Assembly: GCF_000331005.1 (NCBI RefSeq)
Contig: NZ_AEJB01000361.1
Coordinates: 248,001 to 312,000 of the forward strand
Direction: 5' to 3'
Origin: Streptomyces turgidiscabies Car8
Lineage (GTDB): Bacteria; Actinomycetota; Actinomycetes; Streptomycetales; Streptomycetaceae
DNA: 64,000 nucleotides
Below the pieces are notes generated by a model. It ran no database searches. It was not told the origin of the DNA and worked only from the letters and a program-made list of their open reading frames with translations. Positions within the stretch are counted from its first letter, which is position 1, and every line of letters begins with the position of its first letter. Positions 43,252 through 51,691 of the stretch are shown here, piece by piece. A program made the position numbers and the translations under genes.

Positions 43252-43448
43252 GCGGTATTGGGGCTTGCTTGGGGATTGCTCTGACGCATGCGTGCACTCA
43301 TGTGGCGTACGCAGTAGGCCGCGACCGGATCGGATGCCGTGCCATCGCAAGGCGGTTTGTGTTCTACGTAGCGGGTCGCGGTGTCGACCCATTCAGCCAG
43401 TTGGTCACGGTGCGTACCGCTGGAGCATGAAAAACCACAGCCGCCCAC
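43248..43448 (-). CDS. 66-residue Cys-containing protein
   Basis: GTG start just after the preceding stop. LAEWVDTATRYVEHKPPCDG, then CVRHMSARM. Function unknown. Confidence 0.5.
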   Translation of the reverse strand: MGGCGFSCSSGTHRDQLAEWVDTATRYVEHKPPCDGTASDPVAAYCVRHMSARMRQSNPQASPNTA

Positions 43449-44033
43449 TCAGTTGTCGCGCTCAACCCAACCGTCCGGGTACACCCAGTGCGGCCGTCCT
43501 CGCCAGTGGATGACGTACTGATCGATGCGGGCTCGCCACTCGTGCCGGGGCTGCTCCTCCGGGTACCAGCGCAGTTCGGCCAGGGTGTTGCCCTTGAACG
43601 GGGTCGGGTCCCCGGTGAAGCCTGCCGCCCTCACGCTGTGCGGCATCTTGTAGTTCTCCCACTCGCCGTCACTGCCGGCCGGCCGGCGCTGGAGTTGGAG
43701 CATGTACAGCACGTCACCGTCGCGGGCGTCGGCCTCACCGGCGGGCCAGCACACGGTCCGGTCGAACCCGTCGCCGTACGTGTTCTTGGGGTTGATGTAG
43801 GCGCAGCCCGTCTGCCAGTGGTTGCCGTGGTCGTCGACCAGACTCGACACACTGCGCGGCATGGTCGGGCGCGCACCGAGGATCAGGAAGTGCGTCGTAT
43901 CAGCGGGCGTGGGCCCGGTTGCCGACCGGTGGTACACCAGCTCCTGGCCCACGATCTTGATCGTCATGCCCGTGCCGGCGCGGCTGAACTTCTTCTTGCC
44001 ATCCCACTCGTACGGAAGTCGCGGACGGGTCAT
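43449..44033 (-). CDS. 194-residue hypothetical protein
   Basis: ATG start. Beta-rich (TIKIVGQELVYHRSATGPTP, GDVLYMLQLQRRPAGSDGEW) and ending HWVYPDGWVERDN. No family recognised. Confidence 0.6.
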   Translation of the reverse strand: MTRPRLPYEWDGKKKFSRAGTGMTIKIVGQELVYHRSATGPTPADTTHFLILGARPTMPRSVSSLVDDHGNHWQTGCAYINPKNTYGDGFDRTVCWPAGEADARDGDVLYMLQLQRRPAGSDGEWENYKMPHSVRAAGFTGDPTPFKGNTLAELRWYPEEQPRHEWRARIDQYVIHWRGRPHWVYPDGWVERDN

Positions 44034-44043
44034 GAGTTCCCCC

Positions 44044-44411
44044 CTAGTTCTTGAGCAGGTCGCGAAGCACCTTCGGCTCCTTGCCGTTTTTGGGCGTCGA
44101 CTTGGTCACCCGCCGGATCGTGATCGCGTCCATCGCGGTGCTGCCGCGCCCGCGCCATGTCGAGTCGTCGGGCGTGCGGACCGTCACGTGCCGCATCCGG
44201 TACCGGCCGCCGCTGGGCGTGCAGCGGTCCCGCTCCTCGGTCTCGTAGCGGGTGACCTTGCCCAGTACTCCGCCGGTCCAGGTGGCGGATTCCTTCCTTT
44301 CCGATGACGGGCGGCAGCACCTTCGTGGCGGTTTCGGCCGAACCGCCACGCCACCAGATCGGGCACAGCAGCATCGGCGGAAGCGGCAGGGCGCGAGGCA
44401 AGAGAAGTCAT
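44044..44411 (-). pseudogene. Frameshifted first gene of the accessory region
   Basis: The C-terminal part is clear (TWTGGVLGKVTRYETEERDR, MRHVTVRTPDDSTW). The N-terminal sense (MLLCPIWWRGGSAETATKVL) lies in another frame, with the switch near GGAAAGGAAGG at about 44290. ATG 44411 follows a leader with an eight-base hairpin (TTCGTGGG/CCCACGAA). Function unknown. Confidence 0.5.
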
Positions 44412-44722
44412 GGTGAGCAGCCCTTCGTGGGTGGGATGAGAAGCCCACGAACAGCCGCCCGACAGGGGGCCACCCGTAGCCGACACGCGCACGAGGTGTC
44501 GCAGAACCCTCCGGATCAACTCCGTTGATCCCCAAGCACCAAACAGACCCGCAGGCCTCCTGCGCGCCCGGGCCGCGCTCGGCGCGCCCTCTGCACCCCC
44601 TCACTTGACGGCATTCCGACTCACCATAGACTGCCATTAGATAAGCATTTGGATAAGATACCCTCGAAGGCCAGTCGATTCAATCGGACTGATCGGCAAC
44701 AAGAGGGGTGAGGTGAGGGGCG
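44412..44722. promoter_or_regulatory. Divergent control region between accessory and transfer halves
   Basis: About 310 bases. Toward the minus side: GNA hairpin 9. Toward the plus side: AT-rich TTAGATAAG (44638-44646) and GATAAGATA (44652-44660), then GAGGGGTGAGGTGAGGGG before the lipoprotein start. It separates minus-strand from plus-strand operons. Confidence 0.5.
44511..44533 (-). promoter_or_regulatory. GNA-triloop hairpin 9
   Basis: GGATCAAC, loop GGA, GTTGATCC, then GG: a perfect eight-base stem, with inner pairs changed in a compensated way relative to GATCAGC. It lies about 100 nt upstream of the start at 44411. Confidence 0.65.
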
Positions 44723-45556
44723 ATGAAGACCTGGAGGACGAGGAAGGCTGCGTCCGCGGGCGCAGCACTCGCTGTGGCCGCGGGCGTTCTGCTCGCCGGA
44801 TGCTCCGGTGGCGACGGCAGCACAACCCAGGCGCCGGCTGCACCGAGTCCGAGCGTGAGCACCGTCAAGGTCACCGATATGGCACTCGGCGAGGCGCTGA
44901 ACAAGCTCGCCTTCCAGGGCGCCGGGAGCACCAGAAAGGACGGCGGTGCCTGCCTGGCCAGCTCAGCGCGGAAGGCGGGAATGCCGGAGGAGGCGCTGGC
45001 CTACATCGTCAAGGCCGATGGCGACGACATGGGTGCAGCCGTCGACGGGCTGAACAAGGTGAGCGAGGGCGGCGCTGCGCTCCTGGCGTCGCGGTCGCTG
45101 CGCGAGGACTTCGACGCGTGCATCGACAAGGCTGTACTTCCGAACGGCAGCAGCCCCAGGACTCAGAGCTCCGTGCCGCCGAAGGCAGTTGCGAAGCCTG
45201 TAGCTGGCAAGCCGAACCTGAAGCCGGCTTACCAGGCCCCCGCGGATCAGCCGGTCAATTCGCCCATTGAGCTCACCGAGGGCCTGGTCTCGATGTTCTC
45301 CTCTTACGCCCGGGACGAGGGTCAGGAGAAGACCTACGCGGCGGCCGGCCAGTGCCTGTCGACCTTGGTGTACAACGCGGGCTTGAGCCAGGAGGCGCTG
45401 CACTTCTTCGCCGGCGGCGCGCCCCTCGGCACCGGGTCGATCGTCGAACACCTGCCGAACGACAAGGACAAGGCGATCTGGCAGTCACCGAGGTTCACCC
45501 AGGGGCTCGTCGACTGCACGACGAATGCGACGCCGACTCCCATGCCCGGCCCCTGA
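44723..45556 (+). CDS. Lipoprotein with internal duplication
   Basis: 277 residues. Signal peptide with lipobox LLAGC (Cys near 27). Two related halves: ACLASSARKAGMPEEALAYI and QCLSTLVYNAGLSQEALHFF, each followed by a later Cys (DFDACID, LVDCTTN), with a Pro-rich linker. Likely attached to the outer face of the membrane. It opens the transfer half, so a role in surface contact or exclusion is possible by context only. Confidence 0.75.
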   Translation: MKTWRTRKAASAGAALAVAAGVLLAGCSGGDGSTTQAPAAPSPSVSTVKVTDMALGEALNKLAFQGAGSTRKDGGACLASSARKAGMPEEALAYIVKADGDDMGAAVDGLNKVSEGGAALLASRSLREDFDACIDKAVLPNGSSPRTQSSVPPKAVAKPVAGKPNLKPAYQAPADQPVNSPIELTEGLVSMFSSYARDEGQEKTYAAAGQCLSTLVYNAGLSQEALHFFAGGAPLGTGSIVEHLPNDKDKAIWQSPRFTQGLVDCTTNATPTPMPGP

Positions 45557-45580
45557 GCGGAAGTCCATCAGGCAGACGAT

Positions 45581-45615
45581 GGGCCCGGTGCGCCATGTCG
45601 CACCCGGCCCTTTTT
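45581..45615 (+). terminator. Intrinsic terminator after the lipoprotein gene
   Basis: GGGCCCGGTGCG and CGCACCCGGCCC form a near-perfect stem followed by TTTTTCTTCTC. Confidence 0.8.
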
Positions 45616-45780
45616 CTTCTCACGGTCACGCGAGGGTGGGCGTGGTCCGCAGCAGGTGACCCCGTCCGAGAGGAAAGGAATCGAGCGGGGCCACCTGCTG
45701 CGGTGATGCGCCGCCAGGGGGGACTGACTGGGCGCGACTGCGACTCTACTGGTATCCGAGTAGAAGCGCAAAGAGAACGC

Positions 45781-45850
45781 GTGGCTTATTGACTAGTGTC
45801 GATAAGATGGGTCTCATAGATCGATTAAATAGGGCAAGGATAAGCCGTGT
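45781..45850 (+). promoter_or_regulatory. AT-rich leader of the RHH operon
   Basis: The most AT-rich stretch nearby, with TTGACT (45789-45794), GATAAGAT (45801-45808) and ATCGATTAAATAGGG. A promoter is likely; exact boxes are not resolved. The GATAAG/GATAGG element recurs at 44.65, 55.1 and 0.2 kb. Confidence 0.45.
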
Positions 45851-46258
45851 ATGACCGTCACGCAGGAGTTGGAGAAGATGACGCAGCCCGTGCGCGGCAC
45901 GATGAAGAAGCCGCCCGGCGCGACGCAGAGCAGCAGTAGTGGCCGCCAGGGCATGTTCGTCCGGCTGGATCCGGACGACAAGCAGCGCGCGCAGTACTGG
46001 GCTGACAAGCGCGGGTTCTCCTCGGTGAACGAGTACGTGGCCGAGGCGGTGGTCGAGAAGATCCGGCGTGAGAACCTCGACTACGACCTGCCGACCCTGG
46101 AGATCGCCCGCCTCAACGAGCTCGTCGACCAGGTCGCGGCACTGGCGAAGAACTCGGCGAACCTCGAACGCGTCGTCACCACAGGCTTCGACTCCCTCAT
46201 CGGGCTCACCCGTGGCGACAACTACCTCCTGGATGACGAGGACGGCGAGCTCCGATGA
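45851..46258 (+). CDS. Ribbon-helix-helix protein, MobC-like relaxosome candidate
   Basis: 135 residues. A disordered basic N-terminus is followed by MFVRLDPDDKQRAQYWADKR and GFSSVNEYVAEAVVEKI, a ribbon-helix-helix pattern. The C-terminal helix region (LNELVDQVAALAKNSANLER) resembles MobC-type accessory proteins. It may bind oriT or its own promoter. The relaxase itself is not in the window. Coupled by ATGA to the next gene. Confidence 0.6.
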   Translation: MTVTQELEKMTQPVRGTMKKPPGATQSSSSGRQGMFVRLDPDDKQRAQYWADKRGFSSVNEYVAEAVVEKIRRENLDYDLPTLEIARLNELVDQVAALAKNSANLERVVTTGFDSLIGLTRGDNYLLDDEDGELR

Positions 46259-47397
46259 GCCGGGACTTCGCAGAGATGCTGGAAGCGGCCACACCCACCG
46301 ACGAGGTGATGGAGGTGGACACGTCCTTCCTCGACGCCTACCGGCGCGGCGGGAGCGAGGAGCTCAAGCGCGTCCAGGCCCAGGCAGCACAGTCTGAGCC
46401 TGAGGTGGCAACGCCCGAGCCGGAGGCGCAGCTTGACGAGGCCGGCAGCGTCGACTCCCAACTCGAGGTTGAAAGTCTGCAGGCTGATCTCGATCTGGAG
46501 CCGGACTACGAGCCCGACGCCGACGACTCCGAGCGAGCCGGCGGATCCAACCAGCGTGGTGGTGACGGCGGTGGACAGGGAGGAACTGCCGGGGTGCTCC
46601 CGAGCGGTGCGCCGGCGGACCCTGCGGCCGCCGCTGTTCCGGCTCCCGGGGCACGGTCGGACGTCGAGGACGCTGCCGCGGCGGAAGTCACTTCTCACGA
46701 CATCGTCGCCTCAACGGATGAACCCGAGCATGTAACGCCCGGCTCGCTCCAGCTCACCGACCATCAGGACGCCGTGCAGAGCGCGGCATCGAAGGGCGGA
46801 TCGGGCAGCACAGCTGATACCGCCACGCTCCCCCAGTCGGGTTTCCGGCTCGCCGGCGTGCAGAGCCAGCCGCACATCAAGGCGCTGCCCGAGAGCATCA
46901 TGAACACGCTGCGGGAGCAGCTGCGAGCAGCCGCGGTCCGTGAGCTGGGCGTGAGCGACAGCGCTGCCCGGGAGTTCAGCCGGCGACTGAGCCAGGGCAC
47001 GCTGGTGACGGCGTTCCTGCTGGCGCAGCTCGACCTGCACCTTGATGCCGATCCTGCCACCGAGCGTGCCGTCGAGCTGTTCCGCTCCCGCGACCCGCTG
47101 CTGGGCAGCGTGGTGGCACGCCTGGCGAACATCGAGGCCGCTGAACGTGAGCGGGACGGGTTGCTGCGCAAGCTGCGCGACGAGCTGGGCGAGGTGCGCC
47201 AGACCAGCGCGGTAGTCGAGCAGGCGCTGGCGTACTCCATCGCCGACCGCACGGAGAACTTCCTGCGGGGCTCGCACAACCTCCACGACGCGCCGATCAC
47301 GCACAAGGAGGCGATCTACTTCCGGGACAGGGCCCGCGAGGCGACCAGGACGCAACTGAAGCTTGAACGCGAGCGGGAAGGACGGCCGATTCGATGA
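46255..47397 (+). CDS. 380-residue acidic protein
   Basis: Residues 1-160 are acidic, low-complexity and probably disordered. The rest is helical, with a long coiled coil (NIEAAERERDGLLRKLRDEL). ATGA overlap with the RHH gene. No family recognised; context suggests a relaxosome or transfer accessory protein. Confidence 0.6.
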   Translation: MSRDFAEMLEAATPTDEVMEVDTSFLDAYRRGGSEELKRVQAQAAQSEPEVATPEPEAQLDEAGSVDSQLEVESLQADLDLEPDYEPDADDSERAGGSNQRGGDGGGQGGTAGVLPSGAPADPAAAAVPAPGARSDVEDAAAAEVTSHDIVASTDEPEHVTPGSLQLTDHQDAVQSAASKGGSGSTADTATLPQSGFRLAGVQSQPHIKALPESIMNTLREQLRAAAVRELGVSDSAAREFSRRLSQGTLVTAFLLAQLDLHLDADPATERAVELFRSRDPLLGSVVARLANIEAAERERDGLLRKLRDELGEVRQTSAVVEQALAYSIADRTENFLRGSHNLHDAPITHKEAIYFRDRAREATRTQLKLEREREGRPIR

Positions 47398-47696
47398 CCA
47401 CGGCGAGCACGGAGAAGCTCTTCTCCGCCCGGCCGCGCTGCAGTCCCTGCGGCAAGGATCTGGCGTCCGCCTCCAGGATCAGGTGTACCTCGGCCTGTAC
47501 GGCGCTTAGCGGTGGATGCGTTGCGCGGATGCCGGACGCAGCACGAAGGAACCTGGGCCTTCAAGCACCGCTACCCGAGCGAGCAGGCCGGCACCTCCAC
47601 CAACATGCCGGATTCGATGAGTCGCGCCCGGGTGGAGGTAGGTGTCAGCAGGCCCGATGGCCCTTTGTCCATGGAGGTCTCTCGGTTGGCCGGTGA
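47394..47696 (+). CDS. Doubtful ORF coupled to the acidic protein gene
   Basis: ATG overlaps the TGA at 47395. The first 30 residues (STEKLFSARPRCSPCGKDLA) look plausible. Afterwards another frame (AFKHRYPSEQAGTSTNMPDS) looks better, hinting at a frameshift near 47500. Confidence 0.3.
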   Translation: MTTASTEKLFSARPRCSPCGKDLASASRIRCTSACTALSGGCVARMPDAARRNLGLQAPLPERAGRHLHQHAGFDESRPGGGRCQQARWPFVHGGLSVGR

Positions 47697-47774
47697 ACGT
47701 CGCCACCCACACGGGCGACAGAGGAGGCTCACGACGTGATCGGGCCCCGCCGCAAGGTGTGCCGTGCCGTACCG

Positions 47775-47856
47775 TCCCAGGGCCTACACCCAGTTGAGTG
47801 CGATGCCGTGGGCTCAGAGCGTCGGCAGCGCACTGGCGTGCGTGTAGGCCCTGGGA
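47775..47856. repeat. 82-nt long imperfect palindrome
   Basis: TCCCAGGGCCTACAC (47775-47789) pairs perfectly with GTGTAGGCCCTGGGA (47842-47856). Inside, AGTGCGATGCCG pairs with CGGCAGCGCACT with one mismatch, leaving a 14-nt loop. It lies between convergent genes. It could be a bidirectional terminator or a recognition structure such as oriT. Confidence 0.7.
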
Positions 47857-47904
47857 TCTTGGGCCGCTCCCCTCTGTACGTGACGGCCGGAGTCTGGAGG
47901 GAGG

Positions 47905-49308
47905 TCACGTGGCGGTGATGTCGGCGGGCCGGCTGCGTGGCGGGGTGGTGGTGAAGAAGGCACGCAGGGACTGGCCGATGCGGTTTTCGCGGTCTGTGCC
48001 ATGGACAGCGGCATCGAGCAAGTGCGAGAGATCCCCGGTGTCGGAAGGAGTCAGGACAAGCCAACGCAGGACGACCTGCAGTGTGAGGAGCCGGAGAGTT
48101 CGCAGCTCTTTCAGCTTCTCCTCTTCTGTCTGATCCTTGATCACGTCGCCGTGCACGTAGGTGGATCGGGCTTTGTAAGCACGTTGGACGATGCCCCTGA
48201 CCTCTGTTTGGTAGTCAAGGCCGAGGAACAGTGCAGACGCACGGGAGCGAATATTTTCGGCGGTGCCCACACGTTCTTCGTCGGGACTGATCAGCAGGGC
48301 TTCCAGGGCGATGACGTAGTCGAGGTGCAGTTCGTCGGCCTCCACCTCCCAGACGCCGTCGTCGTTGTAGGTGCGCTGGTAAGCGGTCAGGATGTGCCGG
48401 GCTGCGCGTTCGAGTCGGCGGGCGCGCCGATTGAGGATGCGCCGCTCGTGGGTCGCGCCTGCCATGACCGCGTCGATCTTCGCCGAGATCGCGGTGCAGA
48501 AGTCGGTCAAGGCCGGAAGACATGCGGCCGGAACATGGAATTCGCCGGTGTCGCGGACCTCTACCTCCTCGCCTCTCCCGTCACGGCTTTCATAGACCTT
48601 GATGGTGGTCGGCACGTTTCTGGGGTTCAGATCGAAAAGGCGTCCGCGCGCGACGGTGAAGACCGAGTCCACCCGGAGAAGTTCGTTGTCCCACAGCATC
48701 AGGGGAAGAAGTGCCTGCCAGTGCTGGGCTTCCGCACGCGGGCCGGTGAAGTCGAACCAGGTCGGACGACGCGTGACCGAGCCGCCGGGATCAGGAACAT
48801 GGAGAAACGGTGCGCCGGTGATCAGGTCGAGATCATGGCTCCGGCGCTGCACGACGTTCAGCGCGGGCATCGGGATCGTCCGATTGAGTTCGTCCGCAGT
48901 GAAGGTCTGCAGGGTGTGCTGACCCAACGGAATCCGTGTCCCCTGTGGGAAGGCGGCGTTGAGGAGCAGCCATCGCTCAGGGACGGGTGCCGGACCAGTG
49001 CAGAAGGTGACGAAACTGTCCGCGACCTCGGAGAGGGGAACCTGCACGCCCTGGGCAATGAGACGTGCCGCCGCAGCCAGTCCCGACACCTCCAGCAGCG
49101 TTCGGGAGTCCGGGACCCACTCTCCGTCGGTCTTGGCGTAGAGGTCGGGGTGCTCTTCCCTAGGCGCTGCGACTACCACCGCATTCTCCACGTCTTCCCA
49201 GTGGGGCTGGAGCATCAGCACCACGATGGACTGGGGTGTTGGAGACAGGGCGTCCGCGTACTCAAGCCATGCCAACACGGCCTCACGCAGGGAGAGATGC
49301 TTGCTCAT
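47905..49308 (-). CDS. 467-residue protein with C-terminal HEPN-like domain
   Basis: The C-terminal third (LHLDYVIALEALLISPDEER, then RAYKARSTYVHGD and a last long helix) resembles Apea-type HEPN domains. RSTYVH (residues 381-386) gives the RX4H motif of HEPN ribonucleases. The N-terminal 300 residues are unrecognised. A defence or toxin role is likely by family; the target is unknown. Confidence 0.6.
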   Translation of the reverse strand: MSKHLSLREAVLAWLEYADALSPTPQSIVVLMLQPHWEDVENAVVVAAPREEHPDLYAKTDGEWVPDSRTLLEVSGLAAAARLIAQGVQVPLSEVADSFVTFCTGPAPVPERWLLLNAAFPQGTRIPLGQHTLQTFTADELNRTIPMPALNVVQRRSHDLDLITGAPFLHVPDPGGSVTRRPTWFDFTGPRAEAQHWQALLPLMLWDNELLRVDSVFTVARGRLFDLNPRNVPTTIKVYESRDGRGEEVEVRDTGEFHVPAACLPALTDFCTAISAKIDAVMAGATHERRILNRRARRLERAARHILTAYQRTYNDDGVWEVEADELHLDYVIALEALLISPDEERVGTAENIRSRASALFLGLDYQTEVRGIVQRAYKARSTYVHGDVIKDQTEEEKLKELRTLRLLTLQVVLRWLVLTPSDTGDLSHLLDAAVHGTDRENRIGQSLRAFFTTTPPRSRPADITAT

Positions 49309-49518
49309 ACGGCCTGAACATAGCGGGCCTCAGTCGCATGTGGGCAGCGGTTTTCTAGGGCGGAACCAGTAGCAACCGGCCATGGTTCGAGCAGCAGCCG
49401 AATACCACGTACTCGCACCTAGGGTGCGACCACAGCATGGGACCCAGCACTCCAACGCCTCGTGTCCACGCAGTTCGGGTCGACCTCGATCCCCGGGTGC
49501 CATGGCCGGGCGGTGCCA

Positions 49519-49920
49519 CTAGTCATCTTGGGCATGCCGCTCTCCTCTGGCCCAGACCGGCGGCGCGTTGTCCGCGTACTGCTCCCGGTCCCGTGGCCGG
49601 AGCTCCGTGTCAGTCGGAGGGATGAGCGCCTTCGCGGGCCGCTCGGGTCGGACCTGGACTACCTTGTGCTGCGGTTTGGGCGGAGGGAGCTGGCGGGTGA
49701 CCGTGCTCGGCTGCCGCAGATATTCGGGGATTTCGCCGGCCGTGATGCGGGCTGCACGGGCGCGAGCCGCCGCCTTTGCCGCGGCCTTCCGGGCCCCTTT
49801 GGCTTCACGAGACTCCTTCGCCATCCATGCAGCGTATGCCGCTCTCGCCGCCTGCGAAATAGGTATCGCGGAACGTGAGCGCATGGGCGCGCGGTCGGTC
49901 CAAACGACGGGGGCCGTCAC
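49519..49920 (-). CDS. 133-residue basic protein, start uncertain
   Basis: A Lys/Ala/Arg-rich helix (ESREAKGARKAAAKAAARAR) is followed by a Pro-rich tail. Several starts are possible (49920 GTG, 49824 ATG); none has a clear Shine-Dalgarno. Possibly nucleic-acid-binding. Confidence 0.45.
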   Translation of the reverse strand: MTAPVVWTDRAPMRSRSAIPISQAARAAYAAWMAKESREAKGARKAAAKAAARARAARITAGEIPEYLRQPSTVTRQLPPPKPQHKVVQVRPERPAKALIPPTDTELRPRDREQYADNAPPVWARGERHAQDD

Positions 49921-50111
49921 TCTGCTGCGCGCAGGGGCCTGGTTGACGCTGTCGGGGCGTGTCCGACCCAGGCTCGGTGATGGGATGCAACGTGTCGTCC
50001 GTCGCGCAGCCGGCCCCCAATGTCGGCGGCGGTTGATTCACCCGTCGCCGACACCCAAAGGACACCGACGCGCGTTCTGCCCTCGACTTCAACCGCTGAC
50101 CATGAATAAAC

Positions 50112-50140
50112 GAGCCCCGGCGGAACGTCCGCCGGGGCTC
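50112..50140 (-). terminator. Intrinsic terminator
   Basis: GAGCCCCGGCGGA and TCCGCCGGGGCTC form a perfect 13-bp stem with loop ACG. The minus strand continues GTTTATTC. It follows the gene ending at 50195. Confidence 0.8.
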
Positions 50141-50194
50141 CTGCACGTCCACGTATTCAGTGCACCGCGGCACCAACCTCAAGCGACAGCACAA

Positions 50195-51232
50195 CTAGGG
50201 CCGGTACACGGCTCCCCGGCTCAGCAGCGTGACCAGGGCGGACGCACAGGTGAGAGCAGCCTCGGCCGCCTCACGGGAGACGGGGACATTCCCCGGCCCT
50301 CCCGCATGCCGGTCGCTGTGCCCCTCCCATACCGCGGCCATCATCGCGACCACCGCGTCGACGCTCCCCGGAGCACCGTGCTTGCCGGGCACCACGAATT
50401 CGTACGTGCTGGACTGACGCAGGTGGGCGAGGACTGTACCGAGCGTAGGCGTCTGAGCGTTCGGCAGGAACAGCGGGCAGGCAACCGCCTCGACGGCCCG
50501 GACCACTTCGTCGTACGCCCCACTGGGATCCGGGTGCAGTCCGAACAGGCGCCCCCTGGACTTCTCCAGATGCTGGCGCGCAGCGGAGTAGCCAGCGGAC
50601 TCGGCAGCACCTGCCGCACCGCTGACCGCGGCGGCCAAAGTCGCCTCCACCCGGCGCCGAAGACCCCGCCGGTCCGGAGCGATCTCATAGACCGAGAGCG
50701 ACTCGGCCAGCAGTCGCCCCAGCGATTCTGTGATCTTCTTCGTCTGTCGGTGGCCTTTGGTGAACCCGACCACCCAGGCCGGCTTGGCCGGATCGGGCTC
50801 CGTGCACAGCCGGCGCAGGAGTTCGTCGACCAGGTCCCAAAGGATCGTGGCGCTTGTGCCCTCGGCGAGGAAGGCAACACATGGGTGTGTCGGAAGCGGA
50901 ACCACAGGGAGATGGAGCATGAAGGGCTTGAGCACGTCCTCGGACTGGCCCCTGGCTGCATGGGCGGCCTTGGCCGCTTCCCACTCGGTGTTTAGTTCGG
51001 CCTGCCGTGCATTACGGTCGGCCAACTGCTTCTGATAGCGCGCTCGGTAGCTGTCCGGAAGCACCAGATCAAACCGGATCAGCAGAAGCCGGGCTTCCTC
51101 CGGATCAAGACTCCCGGTCTCACGGATCCAACCGCGCAACGACGGTTCCAGGGCAGGAGAGATGCCCTCCACCAGGGCAGTCCGCAGAGCCGCTCCAGTA
51201 CGCACCGACAGCAGGTCCCGATTTGGTCTCAT
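50195..51232 (-). CDS. 345-residue protein, abortive-infection-like
   Basis: ATG 51232 (MRPNRDLLSVRTGAALRTAL). The C-terminal region (TLGTVLAHLRQ, GKHGAPGSVDAVVAMMAAVW and AAEAALTCASALVTLL) resembles the helical C-terminal domain of Abi-type proteins and HEPN relatives. The N-terminal part is unrecognised. A defence role is inferred, supported by the neighbouring HEPN-like gene. Confidence 0.5.
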   Translation of the reverse strand: MRPNRDLLSVRTGAALRTALVEGISPALEPSLRGWIRETGSLDPEEARLLLIRFDLVLPDSYRARYQKQLADRNARQAELNTEWEAAKAAHAARGQSEDVLKPFMLHLPVVPLPTHPCVAFLAEGTSATILWDLVDELLRRLCTEPDPAKPAWVVGFTKGHRQTKKITESLGRLLAESLSVYEIAPDRRGLRRRVEATLAAAVSGAAGAAESAGYSAARQHLEKSRGRLFGLHPDPSGAYDEVVRAVEAVACPLFLPNAQTPTLGTVLAHLRQSSTYEFVVPGKHGAPGSVDAVVAMMAAVWEGHSDRHAGGPGNVPVSREAAEAALTCASALVTLLSRGAVYRP

Positions 51233-51691
51233 GGCCAGACCATAGCCACCCAGAGTCACATCGCCCCGGGATTTTCAGGATGGCTCTCAGCTGCTGTTGT
51301 CCGCCACCTTCTCGGAGGCGGACCCCGGCCAAGGTCCGCTAGCCAGCCGGGGATCATGCCCTCGTCGGTCCCCTGCAACGCGGCCTGAGGCGCCCTGAGC
51401 GACTTGAGACGCTCGGCAAGGTGCCGCGGGTGAACCGCGTCCGGCTCGGCGTGCCGTTGCCGACCGGGTGGTGACAGCGCTCGACAGACGACGGCCCCGA
51501 GAAGCACAGCCTCTCGGCGCCTTCTCCCTTTTCACGAGCGGCGCTTGCTCGAGCACCGTTCAGGCGTCGACCTTCTCGGCACGACCCTCACACTATTCAG
51601 AAGCCTTTCTCGAGTCTTTCGATTCTCATTCAACTGCCCAATCCGAGTAGACTCGCACTCGCTTCAGAGTCAACGGCGAGAAGGAGTCGAC
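51233..51691. promoter_or_regulatory. Control region upstream of topoisomerase
   Basis: About 460 bases between divergent genes. Toward the right it becomes AT-richer (ATTCTCATTCAACTGCCCAA near 51623), probably the topoisomerase promoter; AAGGAG precedes ATG 51692. A minus-strand frame (51256-51507) contains AERLKSLRAPQAALQGTDEG but is not convincing as a whole. Confidence 0.35.

Noticed and set aside
45851..47397. Relaxase in the RHH operon
   Set aside because: No HUH or other relaxase motif is found in either protein; the acidic 380-residue protein has no catalytic signature.
48001..49317. 438-residue plus-strand ORF
   Set aside because: Antisense of the HEPN-like gene, which has the recognisable motif and better start.
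51256..51507. 83-residue minus-strand ORF before topoisomerase
   Set aside because: A short stretch looks protein-like but the ends do not, and it would overlap the control region; kept only as a note.
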